From an uncultured Eubacteriales bacterium (GTDB taxonomy: Bacteria > Bacillota > Clostridia > Christensenellales > Borkfalkiaceae), in NCBI GenBank assembly GCA_958405585.1, contig CATYEP010000008.1, positions 1-23,889 on the forward strand: a stretch of 23,889 bases of DNA. Direction: 5' to 3'. The notes beneath the pieces are model-generated. The model worked only from the letters and a program-made list of their open reading frames with translations, was not told the origin of the DNA and made no database searches. The position numbers were made by a program, and so were the translations under genes. How positions within the stretch are numbered: the first letter of the stretch is position 1; each line of letters opens with the position of its first letter. Shown here piece after piece: positions 14,935 to 23,507 of the stretch.

Positions 14935-16283
14935 TGTCTGTTGCTTCACTGGAAAAATTCAACAAGCAATTTTCTGCGGGGGAGCTGCGCACGGTTGCGC
15001 AGCTCCTTCAAGCGGAGAAAAAGGGTGAATTTTCATTTTATATTCCCACGTCGGACAAGCTGGATACGGCGGTGTTGGTCGATCGGATCGAGAGCTGTCT
15101 GCCGCAGCTGATCGAAGTCGTGCGCGCCCCGTACATTATATTAAAGAGCGAATACACGCAAGTTCGCACGGAACTTGCGAGCAATCTGACGCCGCAAGGC
15201 ATTCAGATGACGGTAAAAGACCCTAAACTTTGGAAGAAAAAGGGCAAAAAAATCGTTCCCGAATATGTTTATGCCAAAACGAACGAGGACGAATACAATA
15301 CTTATGAAAACAGAGTTGTGCGTTCACTGATCGATAAGGTGATCCGTTTTCTGAATCTGCCGATGGAGTATGCGAAAGACGGCGTCAAAAATATGTATGA
15401 GGCGTACTTTCAGAGCTCGTCGCTGAACAAGCTTGACCTTGTAAAGCTGATCGACAGCGATCTTTACAAAAACAGCGATCCGCGTTCGTTCACCGATTAT
15501 AAAAAGCTTTTTTATCTGCGCGGAAAGCTTACGCAGCTGCGCAACAGTTCGTTTTATAAGATCATGTCGAATTGTCCCAGGTTTTCGGGACGGCCGGAGG
15601 CGACGAATCTTTTCATACACAACGCAAATTATCACGGCTGTTTCAAGCTGTGGCGTTTTCTGGATGAATTCTATGCAGGGTTGTCGCTTTTAACGCAGGA
15701 ACAGCAGAAATCGGTGTATTGCGCATTCGTGTCGCTGGCGATGATCGATTGCTATGTGCGTCAGGGCTTTAAAATTATAAAGGATGTGCAGTTTTCGCAG
15801 ATCGAAAAGGACTTCCGATTGCAGGATTTCCGTTTGGCAAACGATCTGTTCAATGTAGTGATCAATGCCGATACTGACAAGATCACCGTTTTGGTGCAGT
15901 GCGCGAAAATGCGCTCGCAGCAAACGACGGTCATTGAACTGCATACGGATATTTCCGAGCCGTATTCGAAAAACAATCAGTTCGTCGTGAGCATGCATAA
16001 GACAGATTACAGCGACCGCGCCGCTTGTGTGGTGCCGGGCAATAAAAATTCTCTGAAAGATTTGGAATCGATCGTGCGTTGCACGGTATTCACGTTTGAA
16101 GCGGATAAATCCATTTACAGCAGGCTGTGCCTAATCTGCGGCAGCAATATGTTGGACGATAAAGGTTATTTTTACAAATGCGAAGACTGCGGTGCGGTCT
16201 ATTCCTTTATCGACGAAAAAACTGTCTGGATCAACCAATTCAATGTACTTATAAACGAAGAAGAACAGCCGAAGAATGTCTGA
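14934..16283 (+). CDS. DUF2357-type partner of the McrB-like NTPase, with C-terminal zinc ribbon
   Basis: ATG 14934 overlaps the AAA+ stop (TGATG), with AAGAGGAAG upstream. The 449-aa protein has a DUF2357-like middle portion recognised by the segment EDEYNTYENRVVRSLIDKV (about residues 122-140), the pattern of McrC-related N-terminal regions. It ends in a C-x2-C (399, 402) and C-x2-C (416, 419) zinc ribbon, then an Asn/Glu tail. I do not see a convincing PD-(D/E)xK nuclease motif; the candidate region VIELHTDIS (about 330-340) lacks the E-x-K pattern. So it may be a non-cleaving adaptor or a degenerate nuclease. Overlap with the AAA+ gene means fixed stoichiometry. Confidence is good for pairing, moderate for the domain name, low for any activity. 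Confidence 0.75.
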   Translation: MSVASLEKFNKQFSAGELRTVAQLLQAEKKGEFSFYIPTSDKLDTAVLVDRIESCLPQLIEVVRAPYIILKSEYTQVRTELASNLTPQGIQMTVKDPKLWKKKGKKIVPEYVYAKTNEDEYNTYENRVVRSLIDKVIRFLNLPMEYAKDGVKNMYEAYFQSSSLNKLDLVKLIDSDLYKNSDPRSFTDYKKLFYLRGKLTQLRNSSFYKIMSNCPRFSGRPEATNLFIHNANYHGCFKLWRFLDEFYAGLSLLTQEQQKSVYCAFVSLAMIDCYVRQGFKIIKDVQFSQIEKDFRLQDFRLANDLFNVVINADTDKITVLVQCAKMRSQQTTVIELHTDISEPYSKNNQFVVSMHKTDYSDRAACVVPGNKNSLKDLESIVRCTVFTFEADKSIYSRLCLICGSNMLDDKGYFYKCEDCGAVYSFIDEKTVWINQFNVLINEEEQPKNV

Positions 16284-16297
16284 CCTTCGGCCGTGAA

Positions 16298-16339
16298 CCA
16301 ACAAAGAAAGGCGCCGCAAACGGCGCCTTTCTTTGTTGG
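16298..16339 (+). terminator. Long perfect-stem terminator of the McrB-like operon
   Basis: Nineteen-base perfect arms (16298-16316 and 16321-16339), loop CAAA. The inner core GGCGCCG/CGGCGCC is followed by TTTCTTT within the outer stem, with matching AAAGAAA on the other side, so it could terminate in both directions. Confidence 0.85.
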
Positions 16340-16367
16340 TCTGTCTTGTTTCGAAAGAAAAGCAGAA

Positions 16368-16401
16368 GCCGCGGTTCGCAAATAAATTTGCAAACCGCGG
16401 C
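16368..16401. repeat. Long inverted repeat with GCAAAT/ATTTGC apex
   Basis: GCCGCGGTT (16368-16376) pairs with AACCGCGGC (16393-16401), one C/A mismatch, then GCAAAT (16378-16383) with ATTTGC (16386-16391). No T-run on either side. Its design resembles the repeat at 16827-16867. Confidence 0.65.
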
Positions 16402-17026
16402 ATAAATTTTGATGGCGCTTTAACTTAAAAAACGGTAACCGGGCGAAGATAAAAAATTGCTTTAGCAAATTTAAATCATTATAAAAGTTACCTTATTATT
16501 AATGTTAACACAGTTCAGTTATAAAACAAGCAACCTGTTTTACAGGTTTGCGGTGTACTATGACGCTATAGTAAAAGAAATACCCGTTAACGGTTTGGCT
16601 GGTAGTGTACCCATTTAGGGTATGTACAAACCATCGGTTTGATTGACGCTTTAATTTTTTATGTTTGTCTGAATCAGTCGGATGCATGACAATGTGACCT
16701 GTTCGTGCATATTTATAAATGACTAGAAAAACAATCATCGAAAAAAATTTGCCTGCGCGCCCTGACATATGACGGGCAAGTTACAATAAAGTTTGCGCTT
16801 TGCTGTTTTGACAGAAAGATTAGAATATGCGCCTCGGCATGCAAATATTTTGCGTGCCGAGGCGCATTGGAATTTGTGTGGTTGAATAAAAAAAGCCTGC
16901 CCGATAAAAATATCTTTTCAAGCTGTTCGGCTGGTGATTACTTTTTTTCGGATAGCGGAATTTGCTGTTGCGAAATCATGAATAAAGTATGGAGAAGCGT
17001 GCTGTACAACGGAAAAAATTGTGAAT
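16402..17026. other. Intergenic region with several hairpins, no supported gene
   Basis: No convincing protein reading frame. Structured segments include AACCTGT-TTT-ACAGGTT (16532-16548) and a two-part hairpin with GGTTTG (16592-16597)/CAAACC (16627-16632) around TACCC (16608-16612)/GGGTA (16618-16622). The word CGGTTTG occurs twice (16591-16597, 16635-16641). A small RNA or a decayed mobile element are both possible. Confidence 0.4.
16827..16867. repeat. Second long inverted repeat with GCAAA/TTTGC apex
   Basis: ATGCGCCTCGGCA (16827-16839) pairs with TGCCGAGGCGCAT (16855-16867), one mismatch, then GCAAA (16841-16845) with TTTGC (16849-16853), three-base loop. No T-run follows in either direction, unlike the true terminators here. 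Confidence 0.65.
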
Positions 17027-17062
17027 AAAAAAGACTTGGCGGCGGGAGTTCCCGCCGCCAAG
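17027..17062 (-). terminator. Intrinsic terminator of serCA
   Basis: Minus-strand hairpin with perfect 12-base arms CTTGGCGGCGGG and CCCGCCGCCAAG (17035-17046 / 17051-17062), four-base loop, then TCTTTTTT on the minus strand (17034-17027). Confidence 0.92.
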
Positions 17063-17086
17063 CAGAGTATGCATAAAAAACTTATT

Positions 17087-18244
17087 TTAGTCAAAAATAC
17101 GGACGCGGATCACGCTGTCGAGTTTTTTGATTTCATCGATGATCTTGTCGGAGGGTTTCGTATCGAGATCGAGAAGCATATATGCTTTTTCGCCCTTGGA
17201 TTTATCGATGATGTTTGCGATGTTGATATTGTTTCCGGAAATAATGGAAGTAATAGCGGAGATAGCGCCTTCCACGTTTCCGTGCATGATCGCAAGTCTG
17301 CTGACGGAAGTGCGGGGTGCACTTACGTCAGGGAAATTAACGCTGTGGGTAATATTTCCGTTTTCGATGTAATCGACGAGTTCTTGGGCTGCCATTGCCG
17401 CGCAGTTATCTTCCGCTTCGGGGGTAGAAGCGCCCAGGTGCGGTACGCAGATGATATTTTTGACTCCGATGAGTTTGTCGGACGGGAAATCGGTGATATA
17501 GCGTTCCAGTTTTCCGCTTTCTACTGCAGCGAGTACGGCATCTTCGTCGGTGAGTTCGCCGCGGGAATTGTTGATAAGAACACTGCCGTCTTTCATTTTT
17601 GCAAAAGCGTCCGCGTTAAACATTTTGTCCGTGGAGGGCGTGAGCGGTACATGAACGGTAATGAAGTCGGACTGTTTGAGCACTGTATCCAGATCGGCGG
17701 TCTTGACGCGGTTATCCAGATGCAGGGCTCCCTGTACGGAGAGGTAAGGATCGTAGCCAAGCACTTTCATACCGAGGTTTGCGGCTGTGTTGGCAACGAG
17801 TACGCCGATGGCGCCCAGACCGACCACGCCGAGAGTTTTGCCGAGGATCTCGTGTCCGACAAATTTGGATTTGCCTTTTTCAACGGCTTTGGAAATACCT
17901 TCGGTTCCTTTGAGTGACTTGACCCAATCGATGGCGTCGGTGATCTTTCTGCCTCCGAGGAAAAGCTCGCAGATGACAAGCTCTTTGACAGCGTTTGCGT
18001 TTGCGCCGGGCGTATTAAAGACGACGATACCTTTTTCGGTGCAGGCAGGGATGGGGATGTTATTTGTACCGGCACCTGCGCGGGCAACGGCGAGAAGTTC
18101 GTCGTTGAGGGGGTATTCGTGCATATTGAAGCTGCGGAGCATGATCCCGTCAGGATTTTTGACGTCCGCAGAAAAAGTATAATCTGCGGGAAATTCCTTG
18201 GCGGCGACTTCGCTGATTTCGTTGAGTTTTAAAATTTTAGCCAT
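17087..18244 (-). CDS. serA: D-3-phosphoglycerate dehydrogenase (short form with ACT domain)
   Basis: Oxidises 3-phosphoglycerate to 3-phosphohydroxypyruvate with NAD, the first step of serine synthesis. ATG 18244 has AAGGAG at suitable distance. The 385-aa protein has the NAD-binding motif GLGAIGVLVANTAANLGM, Asp in GYDP, and catalytic His in CVPHLGASTPEAEDN. It ends in an ACT domain (YMLLDLDTKPSDKIIDEI), a likely site for serine feedback. It lacks the extra ASB domain of long-form enzymes. serC ends ten bases upstream, so serC-serA form one operon read leftwards. No serB is visible. Confidence 0.96.
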   Translation of the reverse strand: MAKILKLNEISEVAAKEFPADYTFSADVKNPDGIMLRSFNMHEYPLNDELLAVARAGAGTNNIPIPACTEKGIVVFNTPGANANAVKELVICELFLGGRKITDAIDWVKSLKGTEGISKAVEKGKSKFVGHEILGKTLGVVGLGAIGVLVANTAANLGMKVLGYDPYLSVQGALHLDNRVKTADLDTVLKQSDFITVHVPLTPSTDKMFNADAFAKMKDGSVLINNSRGELTDEDAVLAAVESGKLERYITDFPSDKLIGVKNIICVPHLGASTPEAEDNCAAMAAQELVDYIENGNITHSVNFPDVSAPRTSVSRLAIMHGNVEGAISAITSIISGNNINIANIIDKSKGEKAYMLLDLDTKPSDKIIDEIKKLDSVIRVRIFD

Positions 18245-18254
18245 GATAAACTCC

Positions 18255-19328
18255 TTATGCGTTTTCCTTTTCGAATTTTTTCATGAATTCGATGAGCTTT
18301 TGAACGCCTTCGACAGGCATAGCGTTGTAGATGGATGCGCGCATACCGCCGACCAGGCGATGGCCCTTGAGGGTGACCAATCCTTCTGCTTTTGCTTCTT
18401 TTACGAATTTCTCATCCATTTCTTTAGAGGGGGTCACGAAAGGAACGTTCATGATGGAGCGGAACTCCTTGACCACGCTGTTTGTATAGAAAGAGGAATT
18501 GTCGATGAAATCGTACAAAAGACCTGCTTTGTATTCGTTGACTTTATTGATCTCTTTGACGCCGCCCATTTTTTTAAGGTGGCGAAGGACGAGGTTTGCC
18601 ATATAGATCGAGAAGCAGGGCGGGGTGTTATAAAGCGAGTCGTTGTCTGCCTGGGTTTTCCATTTGAGCATGGTGGGGCAGATGGGAAGCGGATTTTCGA
18701 TCAGGTCTTTGCGTGCGATGACGATGGTCACGCCTGCGGGCGCGAGGTTTTTCTGTGCGCCTGCATAAATCACGCCGAACTGATTGACGTCCACTTCGCG
18801 GGAGAGGATCTCCGAGCTCATGTCGCACACCAAAGGCGCTTTCGTTTTCGGGAATTTGATATAACGTGTACCGAAAATCGTGTTGTTGGAAGTGATGTGT
18901 ACGTAATCGGAATCGTCGTTGAACGCAATTTTATCCACATCGGGGATATAAGTATAAGTTTTGTCTTCGGAAGATGCAACCAGGCGCGCGTCGCCGTAAA
19001 TCTTGCCTTCCTGCCAAGCTTTTTTCGCAAAATTTCCGGTCACGATGTAATCGGCTTTCCCGCTTTTCATAAGGTTGAGCGGAATGGCTGCGAATTGCTG
19101 GCTGGCGCCGCCCTGCACGAACAGGACGCAATAATTATCCGGAATATTCATCAGTTCGCGGAGATTGGCCTCGGCTTCTTCCACAATGGCGGAAAAGGCC
19201 TTGTCGCGGTGACTTATCTCGGTAACGCTCATGCCGGTGCCGGCGAAATCGAGAAACTCTTTTTGCGCTTCTTCCAGTACTTCCAGCGGAAGCATGGAAG
19301 GGCCTGCCGAAAAATTATAAACTCTCAT
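18255..19328 (-). CDS. serC: Phosphoserine aminotransferase
   Basis: A PLP-dependent class V aminotransferase that converts 3-phosphohydroxypyruvate and glutamate to phosphoserine, the product pathway step after SerA. The 357-aa protein opens with VYNFSAGPSMLPLEVLEEAQ, typical of SerC. The Schiff-base lysine is in YAGAQKNLAPAG. VLFVQGGASQQFAAIP and GGMRASIYNAMP are also diagnostic. ATG 19328 follows AAGGAG. It is first in a two-gene operon with serA. Predicted transcription starts near 19405, giving a leader of about 77 bases that includes a GGCT/AGCC hairpin and a repeated AGACGTT word. Confidence 0.97.
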   Translation of the reverse strand: MRVYNFSAGPSMLPLEVLEEAQKEFLDFAGTGMSVTEISHRDKAFSAIVEEAEANLRELMNIPDNYCVLFVQGGASQQFAAIPLNLMKSGKADYIVTGNFAKKAWQEGKIYGDARLVASSEDKTYTYIPDVDKIAFNDDSDYVHITSNNTIFGTRYIKFPKTKAPLVCDMSSEILSREVDVNQFGVIYAGAQKNLAPAGVTIVIARKDLIENPLPICPTMLKWKTQADNDSLYNTPPCFSIYMANLVLRHLKKMGGVKEINKVNEYKAGLLYDFIDNSSFYTNSVVKEFRSIMNVPFVTPSKEMDEKFVKEAKAEGLVTLKGHRLVGGMRASIYNAMPVEGVQKLIEFMKKFEKENA

Positions 19329-19412
19329 ATCCTTTACTCCTTCGAGATTTATTACAGATTGAAACGTCTGGCTGAATAAGAGCCGTAACGTCTATAAAAT
19401 AATATATGAAAT

Positions 19413-19441
19413 ATTATACAATAAAGCGTATTTTTTTTCAA
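19413..19441 (-). promoter_or_regulatory. Sigma-A promoter of serCA
   Basis: Minus-strand -35 TTGAAA (19441-19436), 17-base spacer, perfect -10 TATAAT (19418-19413). It is divergent from the promoter at 19541; the 100 bases between hold no gene. Confidence 0.8.
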
Positions 19442-19540
19442 GTCTTTGCAAGTCGGAAACGGGGCGGATACAAAATTTTTTCAAAAAAATACAGCGAGAA
19501 CAAAAAATGAGTGTGCGTTGAAAAAATAACGGGAAAAGTA

Positions 19541-19569
19541 TTTACTTTTTTTGGGAAATATAGTAAAAT
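19541..19569 (+). promoter_or_regulatory. Promoter of the 584-aa coiled-coil gene
   Basis: -35 TTTACT, 17-base spacer, -10 TAAAAT (19564-19569). The leader holds two small hairpins, TGCCG/CGGCA near 19585-19598 and GAAGAT-AAG-ATCTTC (19605-19619), the second ending next to the GAGGGGG ribosome site, so it may modulate translation. Confidence 0.65.
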
Positions 19570-19630
19570 AAATATAACCAAATCTGCCGTTTGCGGCAAA
19601 AAGAGAAGATAAGATCTTCGAGGGGGCATT

Positions 19631-21385
19631 ATGTCTGAAACGATTCGCCAAAAACTGAACGGGCTTTCTGCGGTCGAGCGGCTGAAAGCGACGGATAAAT
19701 ATCTTACGGAAATGCGCGGGATTTTAGCATCGATGGACGAGATCGCGGCATTGCGCAAACAGCGTGGGCAGGCGGTTTCGGATGAATTCGGCGGATATAA
19801 GCGTTCTACGGTAGAAGATTTTATACGGGAACTGGAAAAGCAGAAAGAGGGTATTTTAGCGGAGATCGCGAAAGAAGAGGAGAAGCGCACTGTTGCGGCT
19901 CCGGTACCGAAGGAAGCGGCGGCACCAGCGGTGAAAGAAGATTCTCTTGCTTATAAAAAAGATGATACGGCGGTGGTCAGCTTCCGAAAGGGAGATCCGT
20001 CGCTTGCCATTGAAAGCATGTATACGGGACTTTCGATGGACATAGAAAAGATGCGTGACGATATTCTGCAGGAGATGAAATACACTTACAAGCAGGATAT
20101 GGCGATCTACGATGATTTATCGGCGAAGATCGATGCGATCAAGGGAACGGATGTTTCGGCGTTGGAGGAGACGTTAAAGCCTCTCGGTGAAAATATCAGC
20201 GCGGTGAGCGGGAGCCTGACGGCTCTGGATGAGAAACTGAATGCGTTGCAGCCTGTCGATTACGATCAGCTGGCGGAGCGTGTGGCTTCGAAGATGGTCA
20301 GCGGGATCGATTATGAAGCGTTGGCGCAGCATATTGTCGGGATCATGACCGGAGGAATGGCAGGAGCTGCGGCAGGCGCGGCGGTCGCGGGGGCGAGCGA
20401 GCGCAGCATGCAGGAGCTGGAGAAAAAAATTGACGGGATCAAGTCTGCACTGGACGGGGCGATCAGCGTCAAGCAGATGCCCGAATTCCGTAAACTGGAC
20501 ACTTTGATTTCAGAGTATCTGCGCACACTTTCTTATGACATGATTCCCGATCTTCTGATTACGGCGAACGGGATCAAGGATATAGCAAACCGTTACATTA
20601 TCAGCGGCAATGTTCTGCGCGGGGAGACGATGCTTTCCGACCTTCGCGTACGCCTGTCAAGGGTGAATGTATGGGGTTCGAGTGCGATTGCGGCGGTATC
20701 GGATGCGGTAACGGCGCATAAACTTCCGCTTACCTATTCACCGGATGCACTGGCGGCGTTTGCGGAAGCGGTGAAAGCGTATGAACAGGCGTCTGCATTG
20801 CCGGACGACGAACTGACGGCGGCACTTTTGCGCGCAAAGAAAGCAGTTTTCAGCGATACCGATCAGGAGTCGCTGGATCGCGATACGTTTACGGAGATGC
20901 TTGAGATCCGCCAGGATATCGGAGACGGGGAAGCGGACAAAGGTAAGATCGACAATCTGACGGAACTGAAGAAAGAACTGATGTCTTTCAATTTGTCCTA
21001 TTTTATCGATCTTTCTCCCGCGGTATATGAGGAAAAAGAACCTGCGGCAACGGCTCCGTCGGTGGATACGCAGGCGATTTTGGACGCAATTTCAAATCTT
21101 CAGACGGCGCCTTCGGCACAGGTTTCTGCCGTGCAGGATCAAAAAGAAGACGCACAACTGCAGACTAAGCTGGAAGAGCTTTCGAAAAACAAACAGGCGG
21201 CGGCAGTGAAGAAACCTCGTCAGCTTCGGCCGGCAGTATCCGCGAAAGACAATAAGCTGGAGAAGGCGGATCAGCCGCTGCGTATCGTACACCGTAAGAT
21301 CAGTTTGGGAGAAGAGAGCGAATCTTTGTCCAAGCAAGTGGTGGACGAATTGGCGCAGAAAATCGCAAACAGCATGGTGAAATGA
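19631..21385 (+). CDS. 584-aa coiled-coil protein with glycine zipper, unknown function
   Basis: No family is recognised. ATG 19631 follows GAGGGGG. The first 85 residues are helical (LSAVERLKATDKYLTEMRG, then VEDFIRELEKQKEGILAEI). An Ala/Pro linker follows, then a long coiled region from about residue 130 to 230 (ALEETLKPLGENISAVSGSL). About residues 236-257 contain GIMTGGMAGAAAGAAVAGAS, a glycine-zipper pattern that could insert in or associate with membrane. Another coil follows, then a helical domain (about 285-470). The end is low-complexity Ala/Gln/Lys with a final amphipathic helix (VVDELAQKIANSMVK). It has its own promoter and a terminator before the RNase J gene. Scaffold or cell-envelope roles are guesses. 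Confidence 0.85.
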   Translation: MSETIRQKLNGLSAVERLKATDKYLTEMRGILASMDEIAALRKQRGQAVSDEFGGYKRSTVEDFIRELEKQKEGILAEIAKEEEKRTVAAPVPKEAAAPAVKEDSLAYKKDDTAVVSFRKGDPSLAIESMYTGLSMDIEKMRDDILQEMKYTYKQDMAIYDDLSAKIDAIKGTDVSALEETLKPLGENISAVSGSLTALDEKLNALQPVDYDQLAERVASKMVSGIDYEALAQHIVGIMTGGMAGAAAGAAVAGASERSMQELEKKIDGIKSALDGAISVKQMPEFRKLDTLISEYLRTLSYDMIPDLLITANGIKDIANRYIISGNVLRGETMLSDLRVRLSRVNVWGSSAIAAVSDAVTAHKLPLTYSPDALAAFAEAVKAYEQASALPDDELTAALLRAKKAVFSDTDQESLDRDTFTEMLEIRQDIGDGEADKGKIDNLTELKKELMSFNLSYFIDLSPAVYEEKEPAATAPSVDTQAILDAISNLQTAPSAQVSAVQDQKEDAQLQTKLEELSKNKQAAAVKKPRQLRPAVSAKDNKLEKADQPLRIVHRKISLGEESESLSKQVVDELAQKIANSMVK

Positions 21386-21462
21386 ACTTTGCCAAAGAGC
21401 AAAGGAAAGATAGAGTAACAAATTGTAAGGCCGGATTTTATCAGAAAAAAATCACAAAAGAA

Positions 21463-21490
21463 AAAGGGCTGGATTTGGGTTCAGCCCTTT
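21463..21490. terminator. Hairpin terminator between the coiled-coil gene and rnj
   Basis: AAAGGGCTG (21463-21471) and CAGCCCTTT (21482-21490), nine perfect pairs with a ten-base loop. T-rich on both strands, so possibly bidirectional; the plus-strand T tail is short. A T-less hairpin CTTTGC/GCAAAG (21387-21404) also follows the upstream stop. Confidence 0.65.
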
Positions 21491-21524
21491 GTTGTGTGGT
21501 AACCGGCGGAAAAAGGAGTATATT

Positions 21525-23465
21525 TTGAGACAAAAAAATGACCGTGAACTCACACAGGACAAGGGTACGCGCGCGAAGAAGCCGCATGCGGAATTTCCGC
21601 AGTTTTTAGGCAATGCGAAGGATACAGCCGCGCGAAAGACGTACTATACGGACAATGCAAATGCGCAGCGTACGGACACGCGCAATGCGCAGGCAAAGGC
21701 GGGCAGGCCGCAGCAGGTAAAGGCGGCAGTTAAAAACGCACAGGAACGCACGGCGGAGAAAACGGAAAGAGCAGAGAAGATGAAACGGTCCGTAAAGCGG
21801 GGCAAGGTGAAAAACCCGGTCAAGATCCTGTTTTTGGGCGGGATCGGTGAGATCGGGAAGAACATGACGGCGATCGAATGCGGCAACGATATCATTATTA
21901 TTGACGCAGGACTTACGTTCCCGGATGAGGAATTGCCGGGTATCGATCTTGTCATTCCTGATATCAGTTATCTGGTGCAGAACAAGCAGAAGGTGCGCGG
22001 GCTTCTGATCACACACGGACATGAAGACCATGTGGGCGGTATTGCATATTTATTGAAAGAGATCAACTGCCCTGTTTACGGAACCAAGCTGACGCTGGCG
22101 CTGGCGGACAACAAGCTGCGGGAACAGCGGATCAACCGCGCACAGCTTTTGTGTGTTAAGCCGGGCGATAAAGTCAAATTGGGTTGTTTCAATGTGGAAT
22201 TCATCAATGTCAATCATTCGATCGCGGGAGCGGTGGCATTGAGTATCGATACGCCGCAGGGCAGGATTTTCCACAGCGGCGATTTCAAGATCGATCTGAC
22301 GCCCGTTGCGGGCAAACCCATCGACCTGACTCGTATGGCGGAAATCGGGCAGGAGGGGGTCAAACTTCTGTTGTGCGAATCTACGAATGTGGAGCGTCCG
22401 GGGTATACGATGAGCGAAACGGTTGTCGGAACAACGCTGGATCACCTGTTTTCGGAGCACGCAAATCGCAGGATCATCGTGGCGACGTTTGCTTCCAATG
22501 TCCACAGATTGCAGCAGATCGTAGATCTTGCGGCAAAGTACCGCCGCAAAGTTGCGTTGTCCGGCAGGAGTATGCTCAACGTAGTGGATGCGGCGACAAA
22601 GATCGGCGAACTCACCATTCCGGAAGGAGTGCTGATCGATGTTGAAAAGATCAAAAATTTCTTTGACCGCGAAATCGTGATCGTTTCAACTGGCAGCCAG
22701 GGCGAGCCGATGAGCGCATTGACACGTATGGCGAGCGGCGATTTCAACAAAGTTACGGTGGGACCGAACGATACGATCATCATATCGGCAAGCCCGATCC
22801 CCGGCAATGAAAAGATGATTTACAAAGTCATCAACAATCTTTACCGGAAAGGGGCAAACGTTGTTTACGAGTCGTTGGAAAAGATTCATGTATCGGGGCA
22901 TGCCTGCCAGGAAGAGCTGAAGATCCTGCACAGCCTGCTCAAACCGCAGTTCTTTATTCCGGTTCACGGGGAGTACAGGCATTTAAAGCGCCATGCACAG
23001 TTGGCGATGGAATTGGGAATGAGTGAAAACAATATTCTGATCGCGGACATCGGGAATTGCGTGGAACTGACAAGGGACAATATGCAGTTCGGCGAAAGTA
23101 TTTCGAGCGGCTCGCGCCTTGTTGACGGCGGGTCGTTGGAAGATAAAGAGAACAGCATTGTCATGAAAGACCGTAAACATCTTTCCGAAGACGGCATTTT
23201 TGTGATAACGGCATGCGTATCCGAGCGAAGCGGTGATCTTCTGAGTGATCCGATCGTGGTCAATCGCGGGTTTGTGATGCCGGAGAATGCCGATTATGCG
23301 GCGGAGATCCGCAAGATTGTAGTCAGCTGCGCGAGCCAGACGGATATACTGGGGGATGTGGACAACACGGAATTTGCGGCAGCGATCAAAAAAGCGGTGA
23401 AGAATTTTATTTACAAAAAGACGAAACAGAACCCTGTCGTAATGGCGAACATCGTGCGCATTTAG
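21525..23465 (+). CDS. rnj: Ribonuclease J with a basic N-terminal extension
   Basis: A metallo-beta-lactamase/beta-CASP ribonuclease with 5'-3' exo- and endonuclease activity in mRNA decay and rRNA processing. The metal motif is HGHEDHVGG (residues 164-172), preceded by DAGLTFPDE; HSGDFKID and the beta-CASP segment (CESTNVERPGYT, ATFASNVHRLQQ, SGRSM) follow, with STGSQGEP, SGHACQEE and PVHGEYRH further on. Translation most likely starts at TTG 21525, with AAAGGAG at 21512-21518, six bases before it. The first 96 residues or so are Ala/Lys/Arg/Gln-rich and disordered-looking, absent from Bacillus RNase J1, and may contact RNA or partner proteins. Total 646 aa versus the usual 555. Confidence 0.95.
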   Translation: MRQKNDRELTQDKGTRAKKPHAEFPQFLGNAKDTAARKTYYTDNANAQRTDTRNAQAKAGRPQQVKAAVKNAQERTAEKTERAEKMKRSVKRGKVKNPVKILFLGGIGEIGKNMTAIECGNDIIIIDAGLTFPDEELPGIDLVIPDISYLVQNKQKVRGLLITHGHEDHVGGIAYLLKEINCPVYGTKLTLALADNKLREQRINRAQLLCVKPGDKVKLGCFNVEFINVNHSIAGAVALSIDTPQGRIFHSGDFKIDLTPVAGKPIDLTRMAEIGQEGVKLLLCESTNVERPGYTMSETVVGTTLDHLFSEHANRRIIVATFASNVHRLQQIVDLAAKYRRKVALSGRSMLNVVDAATKIGELTIPEGVLIDVEKIKNFFDREIVIVSTGSQGEPMSALTRMASGDFNKVTVGPNDTIIISASPIPGNEKMIYKVINNLYRKGANVVYESLEKIHVSGHACQEELKILHSLLKPQFFIPVHGEYRHLKRHAQLAMELGMSENNILIADIGNCVELTRDNMQFGESISSGSRLVDGGSLEDKENSIVMKDRKHLSEDGIFVITACVSERSGDLLSDPIVVNRGFVMPENADYAAEIRKIVVSCASQTDILGDVDNTEFAAAIKKAVKNFIYKKTKQNPVVMANIVRI

Positions 23466-23507
23466 AGCGCGGTTTTCGGGAACATTCCGGCAAATGGACG
23501 GGGAACT

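Noticed and set aside
16505..16768. 87-codon minus-strand frame in the intergenic region
   Set aside because: No ribosome site or family signal, and it runs across the predicted hairpins.
17021..19379. Long plus-strand open frames (about 300 and 390 codons)
   Set aside because: They are antisense to serA and serC, which carry complete diagnostic motifs.
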